Program-made: the position numbers and the translations under genes
Source: Nicotiana tabacum
Taxonomy: Eukaryota > Streptophyta > Magnoliopsida > Solanales > Solanaceae
Length of the DNA stretch: 64,000 bases
Direction: 5' to 3'
Assembly (NCBI RefSeq): GCF_000715075.1
Contig: NC_134082.1
Location: 60,103,466 to 60,167,465 of the forward strand
Shown here: positions 44,901-55,879 of the stretch, in pieces
Layout: the number at the start of each line of letters is the position of its first letter
How positions within the stretch are numbered: position 1 is the first letter of the stretch
Notes under the pieces: generated by a model
What the model was told of the DNA's origin: nothing
Seen by the model: the letters and a program-made list of their open reading frames with translations, nothing else
The model's database searches: none

Positions 44901-46480
44901 TTCACAATGAAAATAATCAGGCAGTGGAATTAAGTTAGTATTTCATTATGTTGTTAACTTGCGTATTCTAAACAAACAGGTAAATCACAAGTTTGAGCTC
45001 AGGGAAGAGACGTTATTCTTGACTGTTAATTCGATAGACAGATTTTTGGAGAAGCAAATAGTTGCAAGAAAGAAGTTGCAGCTTGTTGGGCTGGTTGCTA
45101 TGCTATTAGCATGCAAATATGAAGAGGTCTCTGTCCCTGTGGTGGATGATTTGGTGATTATTTCGGACAACGCCTATACAAGGAAAGAGGTTCTTGAAAT
45201 GGTAATACTGATCTCATTATATCAACAAGTACTGCATTTCCTCTACTTTATTTGGCATTGAATTATGGAGATCGAGCATTAAGGTTGTAGGTTAGGGGAA
45301 ATTGTGATTTTTTTTTCCTACAGCGCACTAGAGTGAGACTAGCCAGTTAGGAATTAGTCTTAGGATGCTATTGATCAGCTATTGATGATGGACTTTATCT
45401 GCTGTTTATTAGTATACCTTACATCTTTCTCGTATTTCCTATCTCTTATATTGCTGTTATTTTGTTATTTTATGGTATTTATGTTATGTTATGGATTTTA
45501 TGGTATTTTATGTTATTTTATTATGAGTCTATTGATAGTGCTAATATAGTGTCTCTTGTTGCCTTCTTGAGCCGAGGGTCTCCTGGAAACAGCCTCTCTG
45601 CCCCTCGGGGTAGATGTAAGGTCTGCGTACATATTACCCTCCCCAGACCCCATTTGTGGGATTACACTGGGTTGTTGTTGTTGTTGTTGTTGTTGAAATC
45701 CATTCCTTTAATTTTACTGCAGGAAACATTAATGCTCGATACACTGCAGTTTAATATGTCAGTTCCAACTGCATATGTTTTTATGAGAAGATTTCTCAAG
45801 GCTGCTCAAGCTGATAGGAAGGTTAGTCTGGGAAGGCACTTGTAATAGTGGCTCATGTGTCTCTTGGCTCGTAAATGAAGAAAAAACGGTGACACGAAAG
45901 ATGGAACTTTGACCTTCTGTTTATTTGTATTTTCTGAAAAATTCACACATAGTTCAGTTTTTATAGTGTGACACAAAATAGTCTTGTGACGTATAATTTT
46001 TTGACTTTACTGTTATAATTGGTAAAGTTTAGTGACAACACGTTAAATTAACCCCTCTTTGGTTCTTATTAACAGCTTGAGGTCCTGTCTTTCTTCTTAA
46101 TCGAGCTTTGCCTCGTGGAATATGAAATGCTTAAGTTTCCACCATCTTTCATGGCTGCTGCTGCAATTTATACAGCTCAGTGCACGCTATATGGTGTCAT
46201 GCAATGGAGTAAAACATGTGAATGGCATACAAGTTACTCAGAAGATCAACTTCTGTGAGAACTAACTCCATATTTCTGTTTGATTCTCACTTCACCTCTC
46301 AAGATTTATCTGATTTAGCATTCTTTTTCTTGCTTTAGGAAATGCTCGAGATCTATCGTGATCTACCACCAAAAGGCAGCAACAGGGAAACTAACAGGAG
46401 TACATAGGAAGTATAGCACATCTAAATTTGGCTATGCAGCAAAATTTGAGCCAGCACTTTTCCTGGTGCAGATCAAATAA
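41975..46480 (+). CDS. CYCB2: B2-type mitotic cyclin, 10 exons, apparently intact
   Basis: Exons: 41975-42017, 42109-42244, 42336-42371, 42657-42804, 42906-43028, 44795-44884, 44980-45201, 45723-45821, 46076-46254, 46339-46480. All junctions are GT-AG, the frame is kept throughout, and the spliced length is 1218 bases (405 residues). A destruction-box-like RRALRVIN lies near residue 33. The N-terminal cyclin box includes [18 protein letters not shown] and [19 protein letters not shown]. The C-terminal cyclin fold has [33 protein letters not shown] and the [20 protein letters not shown] tail. The last segments point to B2 rather than B1 cyclins. It should partner a cyclin-dependent kinase in G2/M and be degraded through the APC. 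Exon 2 could instead begin at 42121, giving 401 residues. Confidence 0.93.
42023..42084 (+). repeat. Tandem duplication in cyclin intron 1
   Basis: A 31-bp unit (GATGAT, then a T-rich run, then CTTCTCAAAAATTA) occurs twice in a row upstream of the exon 2 acceptor. It duplicates a polypyrimidine tract close to the splice site. Confidence 0.75.
43107..43993 (+). repeat. Triplicated 295-bp unit with a LINE ORF2 3' end, in cyclin intron 5
   Basis: Three head-to-tail copies start with AGTGGCTATAACAG at 43107, 43402 and 43697, exactly 295 bp apart. Each includes a translated segment [20 protein letters not shown] then LTEDM and RRVW, the extreme C-terminus of plant LINE (RTE-type, by my recognition) reverse transcriptase ORFs, followed by a stop and 3' untranslated sequence. 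The leading ~45 bases look like intron sequence, so the duplication unit spans the LINE 5' junction. Copies 1 and 3 share several variants that copy 2 lacks. Confidence 0.85.
44083..44205 (+). mobile_element. LINE/SINE 3' tail with TTG repeats in cyclin intron 5
   Basis: The stretch CTGAGGGTCTATCGGAAACA through GGCTGCGTACATCTTACC and CCCAGACCCCACTTGTGGGA ends in degenerate TTG repeats. This is the 3' tail shared by Solanaceae RTE-type LINEs and TS-type SINEs. With the upstream triplicated segment it probably forms the 3' end of one LINE insertion. Confidence 0.75.
45569..45695 (+). mobile_element. LINE/SINE 3' tail with (TTG)n in cyclin intron 7
   Basis: GAGCCGAGGGTCTCCTGGAA, GGTCTGCGTACATATTACCC and CCCAGACCCCATTTGTGGGA are followed by eight consecutive TTG units. 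It is a second, younger-looking copy of the tail in intron 5. Sequence upstream to about 45290 (GTTGTAGGTTAGG, CTAGCCAGTTAGG) may be LINE 3' untranslated sequence. It ends 27 bases before exon 8. Confidence 0.8.
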
Positions 46481-46880
46481 CAGAAGGGGGCATTGTACAG
46501 TAACTAGCTTTACGTGACATCCGTAATTTGGTTGCTGCTTCGATGGATTTGAGAGTTTGGGGTCGGGGTAAATATTTTACAGATACAACAATAACTCAGC
46601 AACAAAAAAATTGTAGTACCCTGGGTTGTTTGTCCATGTTCTGTTCAATTTTGGAACATACCTGATTATATTTCAATCAGGAAATAATTCATAGAAAACC
46701 CTCATTTTTTTTTTATTCTCAGGTGTCATTTGACACTTAATATGCTTTGAGTAAAGCAATATTCTTCTTCCAGCTAGTAAAAGTTCATTCTCCACATGAT
46801 TGTGCTCATTCAATCAGAATAAAGAGCTAACTTTAGCTTTCTTTGTACTCCATTCCCCACCCTGTCCCCACACTTTTTCC
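46481..46880 (+). other. Probable 3' untranslated region of the cyclin gene
   Basis: AT-rich sequence after the stop at 46478-46480. An AATAAA-type signal within CAGAATAAAGAGC (about 46816-46828) is a candidate polyadenylation signal. Confidence 0.5.
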
Positions 46881-47346
46881 CATTTGTAATTTTTTTTTTT
46901 TTTGGTGTGTGTGTATTGAATTTGCTTGTAAGTTCATCGTCACTTGAGTTTAACAGAATAAAGAGACTAAAAATCAACTCCCAAAATCTGGAAATTTTTT
47001 ACCAGGAAAAGAAGAACTACGGTTGCTCATGTCCTATGCCTTTGGAAAGATATCCAAATGGCTATGAGATTATATGCCTCGTGAAACTTTGCCAGCAGCT
47101 ACACCATGATCATTTACATGAGACTGCCATCATAAGACAATGTGAGGTGCAGAGGAGTGATTATATAGCCAAGACATATAGGCAACACTACTGGTGCTAT
47201 TGTCCCCCTTATTTATTCTTTTTCTATGTGTTGTGCTTTTCTTTTTTATTATTAATAAAATAACTACTAAGCACGCCTAATAGTGTAATCCCCCCCCCCC
47301 CACCCAAAAAAAAGAAGCACTACGGTGAAAATGTACGATCTTTTAA
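46881..47346. other. Spacer between the cyclin gene and the MULE
   Basis: It contains poly-T and poly-C runs (the latter at about 47289-47300). The open frame at 46907-47263 (118 codons) has no recognisable domain, and its hydrophobic end comes from T-rich sequence; I do not call it a gene. Confidence 0.5.
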
Positions 47347-48212
47347 GGCAAAAATGCCTCTAGCCACTTGAACTTGCACCCAATTGTCATGCCGATAAAT
47401 AAACTTTTAAAATTCCCAAATGAACACTTCAATTCTAGAATAAGTTGTCTAATAAACACATCCGACAGTTGAATCATACTGCGTGCATTACAATTTCAGA
47501 AACGTGGCAACCCAGTCAGCAATAAACGAATTAAAACCTGCCACGTGTAAGGCACGAAATCCCACTGAGCACCGGCTATTTCCCATTTATTTTGACCTAA
47601 AAACCCTTAAACACTCATTTCATTTTCATTTTCAGTTGTCTCTCTCAAAGAACTCTACATTTTCAATCGTTTGCTCAAATGGAGTGAACGATAGGATTTT
47701 CCGCCCATTCATCTGCACATTGTGTTTATTTTTCTTTCAAATTCGGTCTCAAAACAAGAATCTGAGTGTTTCGTATATCGTCGATTTCTCCTCCACTAGA
47801 AACATAGAAGTCATTCAAGGCCCGATTGTTGTCTTTCATGAAATTTCTAGTTGTTTTCTTTTGTTTTTATGCGTTATTGAAGTTGGTCATAATAGATAAT
47901 GTTTTGTATGTGTGCAATGGTTCTTTCGTTATTTAGGGTTTAAAATTAGGGCTTTTTGGAATAACACACTAAATTCCTATTTTTTCTTTGAATTTTACCA
48001 GTTCCATGGCTGATTGGCATATAGGGTTAAAAATTAGGGCTTTTCATCATATCGCATTTTTTTTGTCTTTTAAAGTGATAAAGCTAGGGTTCTTTTCCCG
48101 CATTTGCTTGTTCTTTTTCAAAGACATGTTCAGACAATACTGTCTTTTTCTTTTGATTATTTTACTGATTTTGACTTGTCTTATCTTATTTTTATAGGCG
48201 TAGTGAGGCAGG
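47347..48212 (+). mobile_element. 5' end and leader of a MuDR-type MULE
   Basis: The block starting GGCAAAAATGCCTCTAGCCA, then CACTTGAACTTGCACCC and the CCACGTGTAAGG region, resembles the long terminal inverted repeats of Solanaceae MULEs as I remember them. The right-hand partner is not inside the window up to the LTR at 63410, so the call is provisional. The rest is an AT-rich leader before the transposase. The open frame 47483-47899 is not supported as a gene. Confidence 0.45.
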
Positions 48213-49454
48213 ATGGTTGTTCTTGTGAAATTATAATTTTACCATCAGGGACAACTGATAGCTGACCCATTAATGAGGTATGAAAATGGTGTAACATGTC
48301 CTACTATTGTAACTGCTGATACTGATGAATTGCATGTTATTCAATTTAATAAATGGACAAATGATATTGGGTACTTAGGTGTGGAGAAATTTGCATGTCA
48401 AGTCAATAAAAAAGGAGCATTTCGATTTATTAAGTATGATGCTGATATGTTCGAATTCTTCAAAGACCTTCATGATGGGGTTTTTATTGATATTTATTTA
48501 TGTCACACCGTTAATATACCATGTATTGATATTGAATTGAATGAAATGTTAAGTAGTGATGTGGACCTAAGTGATATTCCATATGACCAAATAGTTAGCT
48601 TTAGTGAAGCGCCACAAAGGCAAACAAGTAGAGCTAATGCTAGGGCAACAAACTCACCTACCAATGATATAAATAGTGGTTGCTTTACTAAAGGGAAGGG
48701 TAAAGGGAAGGCTGCTAATATAGAAGAATCTACTGAGGATGAAGGAGAGTTCTACAACTTTCATCTAGCCATCGATTCAGATTGTGATGAATTTGAGAGT
48801 AATTCTAAGAGCGAGGATGGTGATTATGACGGTGTTTCTGCTGATGAGGATAGAGATGAGTCACTTTATGATGCTGATGAGGATGTTGTTGGAGAGACAA
48901 GTGATATAGAAGTTGACCTTGTTGCTGCTAGATAGACCAAAGTAAATTAGAAGAACTGGAAAGAGAGATCTAGTGATGTTAATGTAGATGAGCTACCTAG
49001 TGGCCCAGTAGGTATTGACCCTGGATTTGAAGACATTTACAAGGACAAGACTGCTAAATATGCTGGCAAATTGGGAGGGGATGAGCAGTACCTAGACAAT
49101 TCAGATCCAGAGAGTGAGGATAATACTGATGATGATGTAGATGAAGATGATGAGGTGCAGAAACTTCCTCCAAGAAGATACAGTAGAAATGTCTACTTTG
49201 ACCCTAACTGTAAGAAAATTGTTTTCCAACTGGGAATGGTCTTTGAAAATGTTAGACAATTTAGATCTGCTTTACAAGATTATGCTGTACAAAGGAGAGT
49301 TTAGTTAAAGCTGAGGCCAAATGAGAGGAATAGGGTCATGGCAATATATTTGAATTCTAGTAGATGTAGATGGTATATTTTAGGTAGTTTACAGGGCCAC
49401 ACGCAGAACTTCATTGTTAATACATACTACCTTGTTCATTCATGCTTCCTAGTC
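48213..49454 (+). pseudogene. MuDR-type (MURA) transposase, 5' part, interrupted
   Basis: A frame starts at ATG 48213 (MVVLVKL) with a TAA at codon 8; an in-frame Met at 48273 could restart it. The first part (48273-48935) is a PB1-like N-terminal region followed by a low-complexity acidic stretch. Stops occur at about 48933 and 48948. The next frame, 49071-49304, is acidic and then enters the MuDR DNA-binding region with FDPNCKKIVFQLGMVFENV and RQFRSALQDYAVQRRV, with a TAG just after. ILGSLQGHTQNFIVNTYYLV continues to the insertion point of the Del element at 49454. Confidence 0.85.
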
Positions 49455-50164
49455 TGTCACGACCTGGAATTCCCACCCTCGGAAGTCGTGATGGCGCCTA
49501 CTCATGGAAGCTAGACAAGCCATGAACTTTGAAACCATTAACCCCTTTCGTTTTAATTCATGTTTAAGCAATTAAATTAACAATGAATAAGCATTTAAAT
49601 GACAACGAAAAATAAAATTTTAGCGGAAGTCATAAACAGATATGAAACCAAAATCCAGAAAGCGAATACATGTCTCTACCCAGAACCTGGTGTCACAACA
49701 TCCACGGACTACTACGAATACTACATACATCAGTTTGAAGGAAAAGTAAAGTTGTTTATCTCAAATACATGAGATAACAGGATATAAAATAAGATAGAGG
49801 AGACGCCGGGCCTGCGTACGTCTGCAAGGCTACCTCGGTGTCTCGGTGGACTGAAGGCTGGCTCCCGAACTACTGCTGTGCACCAAATGCTGCTCCAGTA
49901 TCTGCACATAAGTGCAGAGTGTAGCATCAGCACAACTAACCCCATGTGTTGGTAAGTGTCTGGCCTAACTCCAGCGAGGTAGTGACGAGGCTAGAACCAG
50001 ACTTCAGATAAACCTGTGTAGTTATATAATATATGGTGGGAAAGTAAATAGGTAATAAGCAGTTAAAAAGGGAGGGGGTACATGCTTCGGGGAAACAACT
50101 CAACCTAGCAGAAACCAAATAAATATGAAAGAACAGTACAGTATCTAAAACAATGTAATAAAAC

Positions 50165-50430
50165 AACTGTTGCGGCACGCAACCTGATCCTTTATCATTT
50201 AACACTATTGCGGCGTGCAACCCGATCCAATATAATAATTGTTGCGACGTGCAACCCGATCCAATATAATAATTGTTGCGACGTGCAACCCGATCCAATA
50301 TATTATCTCTTGCGGCGTGCAACCCGATCCAATATAATATCTGTTGCGGCGTGCAACCCGATCCAATATAATATCTGTTGCGGCGTGCAACCCGATCCAT
50401 ATATGTATATATTAATAAAAATATTGCGCC
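50165..50430 (-). repeat. 34-bp tandem array in the 3' LTR, about 8 copies
   Basis: Units read GTTGCGGCGTGCAACCCGAT plus CCAATATAATATCT with small variants; GTTGCGGCGTGCAAC is itself near-palindromic. The apparent proteins at 49936-50400 (minus) and 50208-50570 (plus) are translations of this array. Confidence 0.9.
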
Positions 50431-51399
50431 GCGCAGCCCGTTCCAAATATACAGCTTACAGTGATCATTACAACAATCCCGGCAAGGGATTTACCATAAG
50501 TTACACTATCCCGGCAAGAGAACTCAACAGTACAAGTATATACGTCATGGCAAGGGAGAATCAGCTATAACCAATCTCAACTCAACACCTAATCATCTCT
50601 ATTATCACCATTTCTAACTCATAAGTAACTTCTACGAAAATAAACTAAGCCTTTGCTCAATTCCACGGATTTACTCATTATTGCAACCATAGTATTGTTC
50701 AAGAATTCAACAAGTATCAATTTAAGATTCACGGTCATGCTCGACACCAACGTATAGATATTCGTCACCATGCCTATACGTCGTACTCAATAAGAAACAC
50801 ATAACACAAATGGATCAACTCCTAATCCCTCAAGCTAAGGTTAGACCGAACACTTACCTCAAACTTCCACGACTAACTCAATCCTCAATCACCGCTTTTC
50901 CTCTCGAATGGCTCCAAATCGATTGAATCTATACATAAATGACTTCATAACATCAATAAATGCTAAACAATTCGAATCCAATGCCTAATTATAGCTTTCC
51001 AATCATTCTTCCCCAAAACCTAAAAATCGACCCCGGACCCACTTGATCAAAACATGAGGTTCGGACCAAAATCAAATCACCTTTTCACCCACGAGCCCAA
51101 ATATATAATTATTTCCAAAATTCGACCCCAAAACGAGGTCTAAATCACAATTAATCAAAAAACCCTAACTCTACCCAAATCCCTAATTTTCTACCCTTAA
51201 TCACATGTTTTAGGCCTAAAAATTCAATAGATGTTGATGAAAATGGAAGAAAATAAGTTAAATATTACAAACCCAAGATATTATGGTGAAGAATCGCTTC
51301 AAGGATCGCCTAAGAGCTTTGGAGAAGAAGAGGTTTTGTGAAATTTTGAGAAATCCCGATGCTACTGTTTTGGGTCTTTTAAAATAACTGGGCAAAAAT

Positions 51400-51680
51400 G
51401 GTCTATGCGATTGCGAAGAAGGTCATGCGATCGCATATGGTAAGGAGAAGTTGGTCATTGCGACCGCGGACTTGGTATTGCGAACGTGTAGAAGAAACAG
51501 GCTCCCTTCCCAGGTTTGGTTTTTATGCATCGCGATCGCGTAAGAGGGAATGTGATCACATAGAACAAATTGTGGTTACTCTATGCGATCGCGGAAGGAC
51601 CTATGCAATCGCATAGAATAAAACAGGACATTTAAAACTTACACTATGCGATCGCGAGACTGACTATGCGATCGCATAGC
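51400..51680 (-). repeat. GCGATCGC-rich cluster in the 3' LTR
   Basis: TATGCGATCGC, TATGCGATCGCATAG and variants recur, about 730-1010 bp from the LTR start on the minus strand. The other LTR has the same cluster at 59325-59600. Confidence 0.82.
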
Positions 51681-52411
51681 ACTAAATCTCAGAACACCGA
51701 ACTGCTATTTCTGCAACTTTTTCTTAAGTCTAAAACCTTCCGAAACAAATTCAAAACACACCCGAGCCCTCGGGACTCCTAACCAAACACATGTACTAAC
51801 TCAACAACATCATACGAACTTATCCGCACGATCAAATCACCAAAATAGCCTAAAAAACAATGAATCAAACCTTAAAATCAAGAAATTTTTCTCAAACTTC
51901 ATCAAGTTTCAAATTTAGAAATTCAAGTCCGAATCACGTCAAACGACGTCCGTTTTTAACCAAATTTTACAGGAATGACTTAAACCATATATAAGACATG
52001 TATCGGGCATCGGAACCAAAATACATGCCCGATACCATCGCTTTCTAATCAGATTTCATTTCAAATTTCCTTAAACATTTCCAGAAAACAATTTTTCTTA
52101 AAAATTCATTTCTCGGGCTTGGGACCTCGAAATTTGATTCCGGGCATACGCCCATGTCCCATATTTTCCTACGGACCCTCCGGGACCGTCAAATCACGGG
52201 TCCGAATCCGTTTATCTAAAATATTGAGCGAAGTCAATTTTATTCATTTTAAAATCAAAACTTAAGCATTTTCACAGAATTTCATATTTAAGCTTTCCGG
52301 CTATGTGCCCGAACTGCGCACGCAAATCGAGGTAACTCTAAATGAGATTTTCAAGGTCTCGGAGACACATAATTCAATTAAAAATAGGTGATGACCCTTT
52401 GGGTTGTCACA

Positions 52412-52430
52412 TTCTCCACCTCTAAAACAA
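52412..52430 (-). other. Del element polypurine tract
   Basis: The minus strand reads TTTTAGAGGTGGAGAA immediately before the 3' LTR start TGTGACA. Confidence 0.8.
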
Positions 52431-52431
52431 T

Positions 52432-53761
52432 CGTTCGTCCTCGAACGGACAGAAGAAGGAAGTACCTGAGTCGGGGAAAAGACGAGGATAACGGCTCCGT
52501 ATATCGGACTCGGACTCCCAGGTCGATGCCTTAGGAGGTTGACCTCTCCACTGAACACGAACAGAAGGAAACTCTTGGATCTCAACGGACGAACCTGCCG
52601 GTCTAGAATAGCTACCGGCTCATCCTCATAAGACAAGTGCTTGTCCAACTGGACAGTGCTGAAATCTAACACGTGGGATGGATCGCCGTGATATTTCCGG
52701 AGCATGGACACATGAAACACTGGATGCACGACTGATAAGCTCGACGACAATGCAAGTCTATAAGCCACCTCTCATGCTCGATCAAGAATCTCAAACGGAC
52801 CAATGAACCTAGGGCTAAGCTTGCCCTTCTTCCCAAATCTCATCACGCCCTTCATAGGCGACACTCGGAGCAATACCCGCTCACCGACCATAAAAGCCAC
52901 ATCTCAAACCTTGCGATCTGCATAATTCTTTTGCCTGAACTGAGCTGTACGAAGCCTATCCTGAATGATCTTGACCTTATCCAAGGACTCCTGAACCAGA
53001 TCCGTACTCAACAACCGAGCATCCCCCGGCTCAAACCATCCAACCGGAGATCGACACCGCCTACAATATAAAGCCTTATAAGGAGCCATCTGAATACTCG
53101 ACTGGTAGCTATTGTTGTAGGCAAACTCTGCTAAAGGAAAGAATTGATCCCACGAACCTCCAAAGTAAATGACACAGGCTCGGAGCATATCCTCCAAAAT
53201 CTGAATGGTCCGCTCAGACTGCCCGTCCGTCTAGGGATGAAATGCTGTACTCAACTCAACCTGGGTGCCCAACTCTTGCTGAACTGCTCTCCAGAAGCGC
53301 GAGGTGAACTGCGTACCTCGGTCCGAAATGATAGATACAGGCACACCATGAAGACGAACAATCTCCCGGATATAGATCTCAGCTAACCTCTCGGATGAAT
53401 AAGAGACTGCCACAGGAATGAAATACGCTGACTTGGTCAGTCTATCAACAATGACCCAAACTGCTTCAAACTTCCTCCGAGTCTGCGGGAGTCCAACAAT
53501 GAAGTCCATAGTGATCCGCTCCCACTTCCACTCGGGAAGCTCAATCCTCTGAAACAATCCACCAGGCCTCTGATGCTCATACTTAACCTGCTGACAATTC
53601 AAACACCGAGCCACATATGCAACAATATCCTTCTTCATTCTACTCCACCAATAATGCTGTCGCAGATCCTGATACATCTTCGCGGTGCCCGGATGAATAG
53701 AGTACCTGGAGCTATGGGCCTCCTCTAAAATCAACTCTCGAAGCCCATCCACATTAGGCAC
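52432..53761 (-). pseudogene. Del element integrase with chromodomain-like C-terminus
   Basis: Minus strand. The zinc-binding domain is at the start of 53231-53761 ([20 protein letters not shown], then [16 protein letters not shown]). The catalytic core has [12 protein letters not shown] (Asp), [14 protein letters not shown] (Asp), and, after a TAG at 53231-53233, the Glu-containing QSERTIQ. The domain continues at 52904-53197, then a TGA. HPVFHVSMLRKY and EDEPVAILDRQVRPLRSKS lead into a chromodomain-like segment (VQWRGQPPKASTWESESDIR) that is readable only in a shifted frame near 52490-52560. These features define a Tekay/Del-type chromovirus. Confidence 0.88.
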
Positions 53762-53773
53762 ACAAACTCGACC

Positions 53774-54514
53774 CTACAATCTCAAAACTCCATCATCACC
53801 TAAGGTAACCTGCTTGGCACCTCCACGGTGCACTATGTGTCTAAGGACACACAAATGGGGATCATCAAACTGCCGATCACAGATACACTCCAATAATGAA
53901 GAACGAGCGACCGTGCAAGCTAATACTCGACTAGGCTCAGAAATATCCAACCTCACAAACCGATTGGCCAAAGCCGGAACATCCAAAGCAAGCGACCTCT
54001 CACCGACCAGAATATAAGCAAGACTGCCCATACTGGCTGACTTTCTACTCAAAGCATCGGCCACCGCATTGGCCTTTCCCGAGTGATATAAGATAGTGAT
54101 GTCATAATCCTTTAACAACTCCAACCCCCTCCTCAGCCTCAAATTTAACTCCTTTTGCTTGAACAAATACTGAAGACTCTTGTGATCAGTGAACACCTCA
54201 CATGCCATGCCATACAGATAATGCCTCTAAATCTTCAATGCGTGAACAATGGCTGCCAACTCTAAGTCATGAACCGGATAGTTCTTCTCATGAATCTTCA
54301 ACTGCCTCGAAGCATAGGCAATGACCTTGCCATCCTGCATCAATATTGCACCAAGCCCAACACGGGAAACATCACAATAAACTGTATAAAACCCTAAACC
54401 TGTGGGCAAAACCAACACCGGTGCCGTAGTCAGAGCTGTCTTGAGCTTCTGAAAGCTCGCCTCACACTCGTCTGACCACCTGAACTGGGTACCCTTCTGG
54501 GTCAACCTGGTCAT
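53774..54514 (-). pseudogene. Del element RNase H and linker
   Basis: 54227-54514 contains [19 protein letters not shown] (first catalytic Asp; family members usually have D-A-S here), [20 protein letters not shown] and [10 protein letters not shown] (Glu). A TAG at 54227-54229 replaces a Trp codon. 53774-54208 resumes with [14 protein letters not shown] (Asp) and [15 protein letters not shown], then the spacer to integrase, ending at a TAG. Confidence 0.87.
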
Positions 54515-54538
54515 CGGGGCTACGATAGATAAGAACCC

Positions 54539-55260
54539 TTATACGAACCGACGATAGTAGCCTGCCAATCCCAAAAAACTTTGAATCTCTGTAGCTGATG
54601 CTGGTCTAGGCCAGTTCTTGACTGCCTCAATCTTCTTCGGATCAACCTGAATACCCTCTGCTGATACAACATGACCCAGAAATGCAACTGAACTCAAACA
54701 AAACTCACACTTTGAGAACTTAGCATATAGCTGACTATCCTTAAGAGTCTGAAGAACCACTCTGAGATGCTGCTCGTGCTCCTCCTGGCTGCGGGAATAT
54801 ATCAAAATATCATCAATGAAGACTATCATGAACGAGTCCAAATAAGTCCTGAACACTCGGTTCATCAAATCCATAAAGGCTACTGGGGCATTTGTCAACC
54901 CGAATGACATGACCAAGAACTCATAATGCCCGTACCGAGTGCGGAATGCTATCTTAGGGACATCAGATGCCCTAATCCTCAACTGATGGTAGCTAGATCT
55001 CAAGTCAATCTTTGAAAATACCTTGTCACCCTGAAGCTGATCGAATAAATTATCAATCCTCGGCAATGGATACTTATTCTTGATTGTAACCTTGTTCAAC
55101 TGCTGGTAATCAATGTACATTCTCATCGAACCATCCTTTTTCTTAACAAACAACACCGGCGCACCCCAAGGTGAAACACTGGGTCTAATGAAACCCTTCT
55201 CAAGCAAGTCTTACAACTGCTCCTTCAACTCTTTCAACTATGGCGGGGCCATGCGATACA
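54539..55260 (-). pseudogene. Del element reverse transcriptase
   Basis: [54 protein letters not shown] (first catalytic Asp), [16 protein letters not shown] and [11 protein letters not shown] (paired Asp) follow in order, then a connection [12 protein letters not shown] and a TAA. Two stops lie just upstream, near 55215 and 55240. The polymerase active-site residues remain. Confidence 0.92.
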
Positions 55261-55594
55261 TCAGAATAGAAATGGGCTGAGTGCCCGGAGCCAAATCAAT
55301 GCAGAAGTCAATATCCCTATCGGGTGACATCCCCGGCAGGTCTGAGGGAAAAACCTCAGGGAACTCACGAACCACAGGCACAAAATCAATAGAGGGAACC
55401 TCAGCACTGGAATCACGAACATAAGCAAGATAGGCCAAACACCCCTTCTCAACCATATGCCGAGCCTTCACATAAGAGATAACGCTACGGGTAGAATGAC
55501 TAGGAGTCCCTCTCCACTCTAAACGAGGCATACCCGATAAAGCTAAAGTCACAGTCTTGGCATGACAATCCAAGATAGTATGGTAAGGTGATAA

Positions 55595-55873
55595 CTAGTC
55601 CATCCCTAATATAACATCGAAGTCGACCTTGTCTAAAAGCAATAAATCTACACGAGTCTCGAGACCCCCAATCACCACAATACAAGAACGATGGACTCGA
55701 TCAACCACGATAGAATCACCCACCGGTGTAGACACATAAATAGGAATACTCAATGAATTACTAGGTATGACCAGATACGTTGCAAAATAAGATGACACAT
55801 ACGAGTACGTAGACCCTAGATAAAATAACACTGAAACATCTCTATCACAAACCAGAACAGTACTTGTGATCAC
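55595..55873 (-). pseudogene. Del element aspartic protease, active site lost
   Basis: The frame has VLVCDRDVSVLFYLGSTYSY, where the usual active-site D-P-G-S is Y-L-G-S, so the catalytic Asp is replaced by Tyr. The later flap and hydrophobic part LLLLDKVDFDVILGMD is present and is followed by a TAG in place of a conserved Trp codon. 55238-55573 continues toward RT with FPEVFPSDLPGMSPDRDIDF, the usual linker. Confidence 0.85.
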
Positions 55874-55879
55874 CGCATC

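Larger units (their letters stand above)
49455..52411 (-). mobile_element. Del element 3' LTR (2957 bp)
   Basis: On the minus strand it starts TGTGACAACCC and ends GGTCGTGACA. Internal landmarks are the TATGCGATCGC cluster at 51400-51680, a GAGGTAAGT block at 50852-50860, a 34-bp tandem array at 50165-50430, and the conserved GTCACTACCTCG..GGAGTTAG block at 49966-49986. It is longer than the other LTR by about 185 bp, mainly because that copy lost about 150 bp. Confidence 0.9.

Noticed and set aside
46907..47263. 118-codon frame downstream of the cyclin gene
   Set aside because: The hydrophobic end is encoded by a T-rich tract, and no domain or gene context supports it.
47483..47899. 138-codon frame before the MULE transposase
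   Set aside because: It lies in the MULE leader/terminal region; composition-driven, with no domain.
50165..50430. Possible CRISPR-like array (regular 34-bp repeats)
   Set aside because: The units are contiguous with no unique spacers, lie within an LTR, and the genome is plant.
49936..50570. Apparent repeat proteins (YIGSGCTPQ-type units)
   Set aside because: They are translations of the 34-bp tandem array in the Del LTR; both strands are open because of periodicity.
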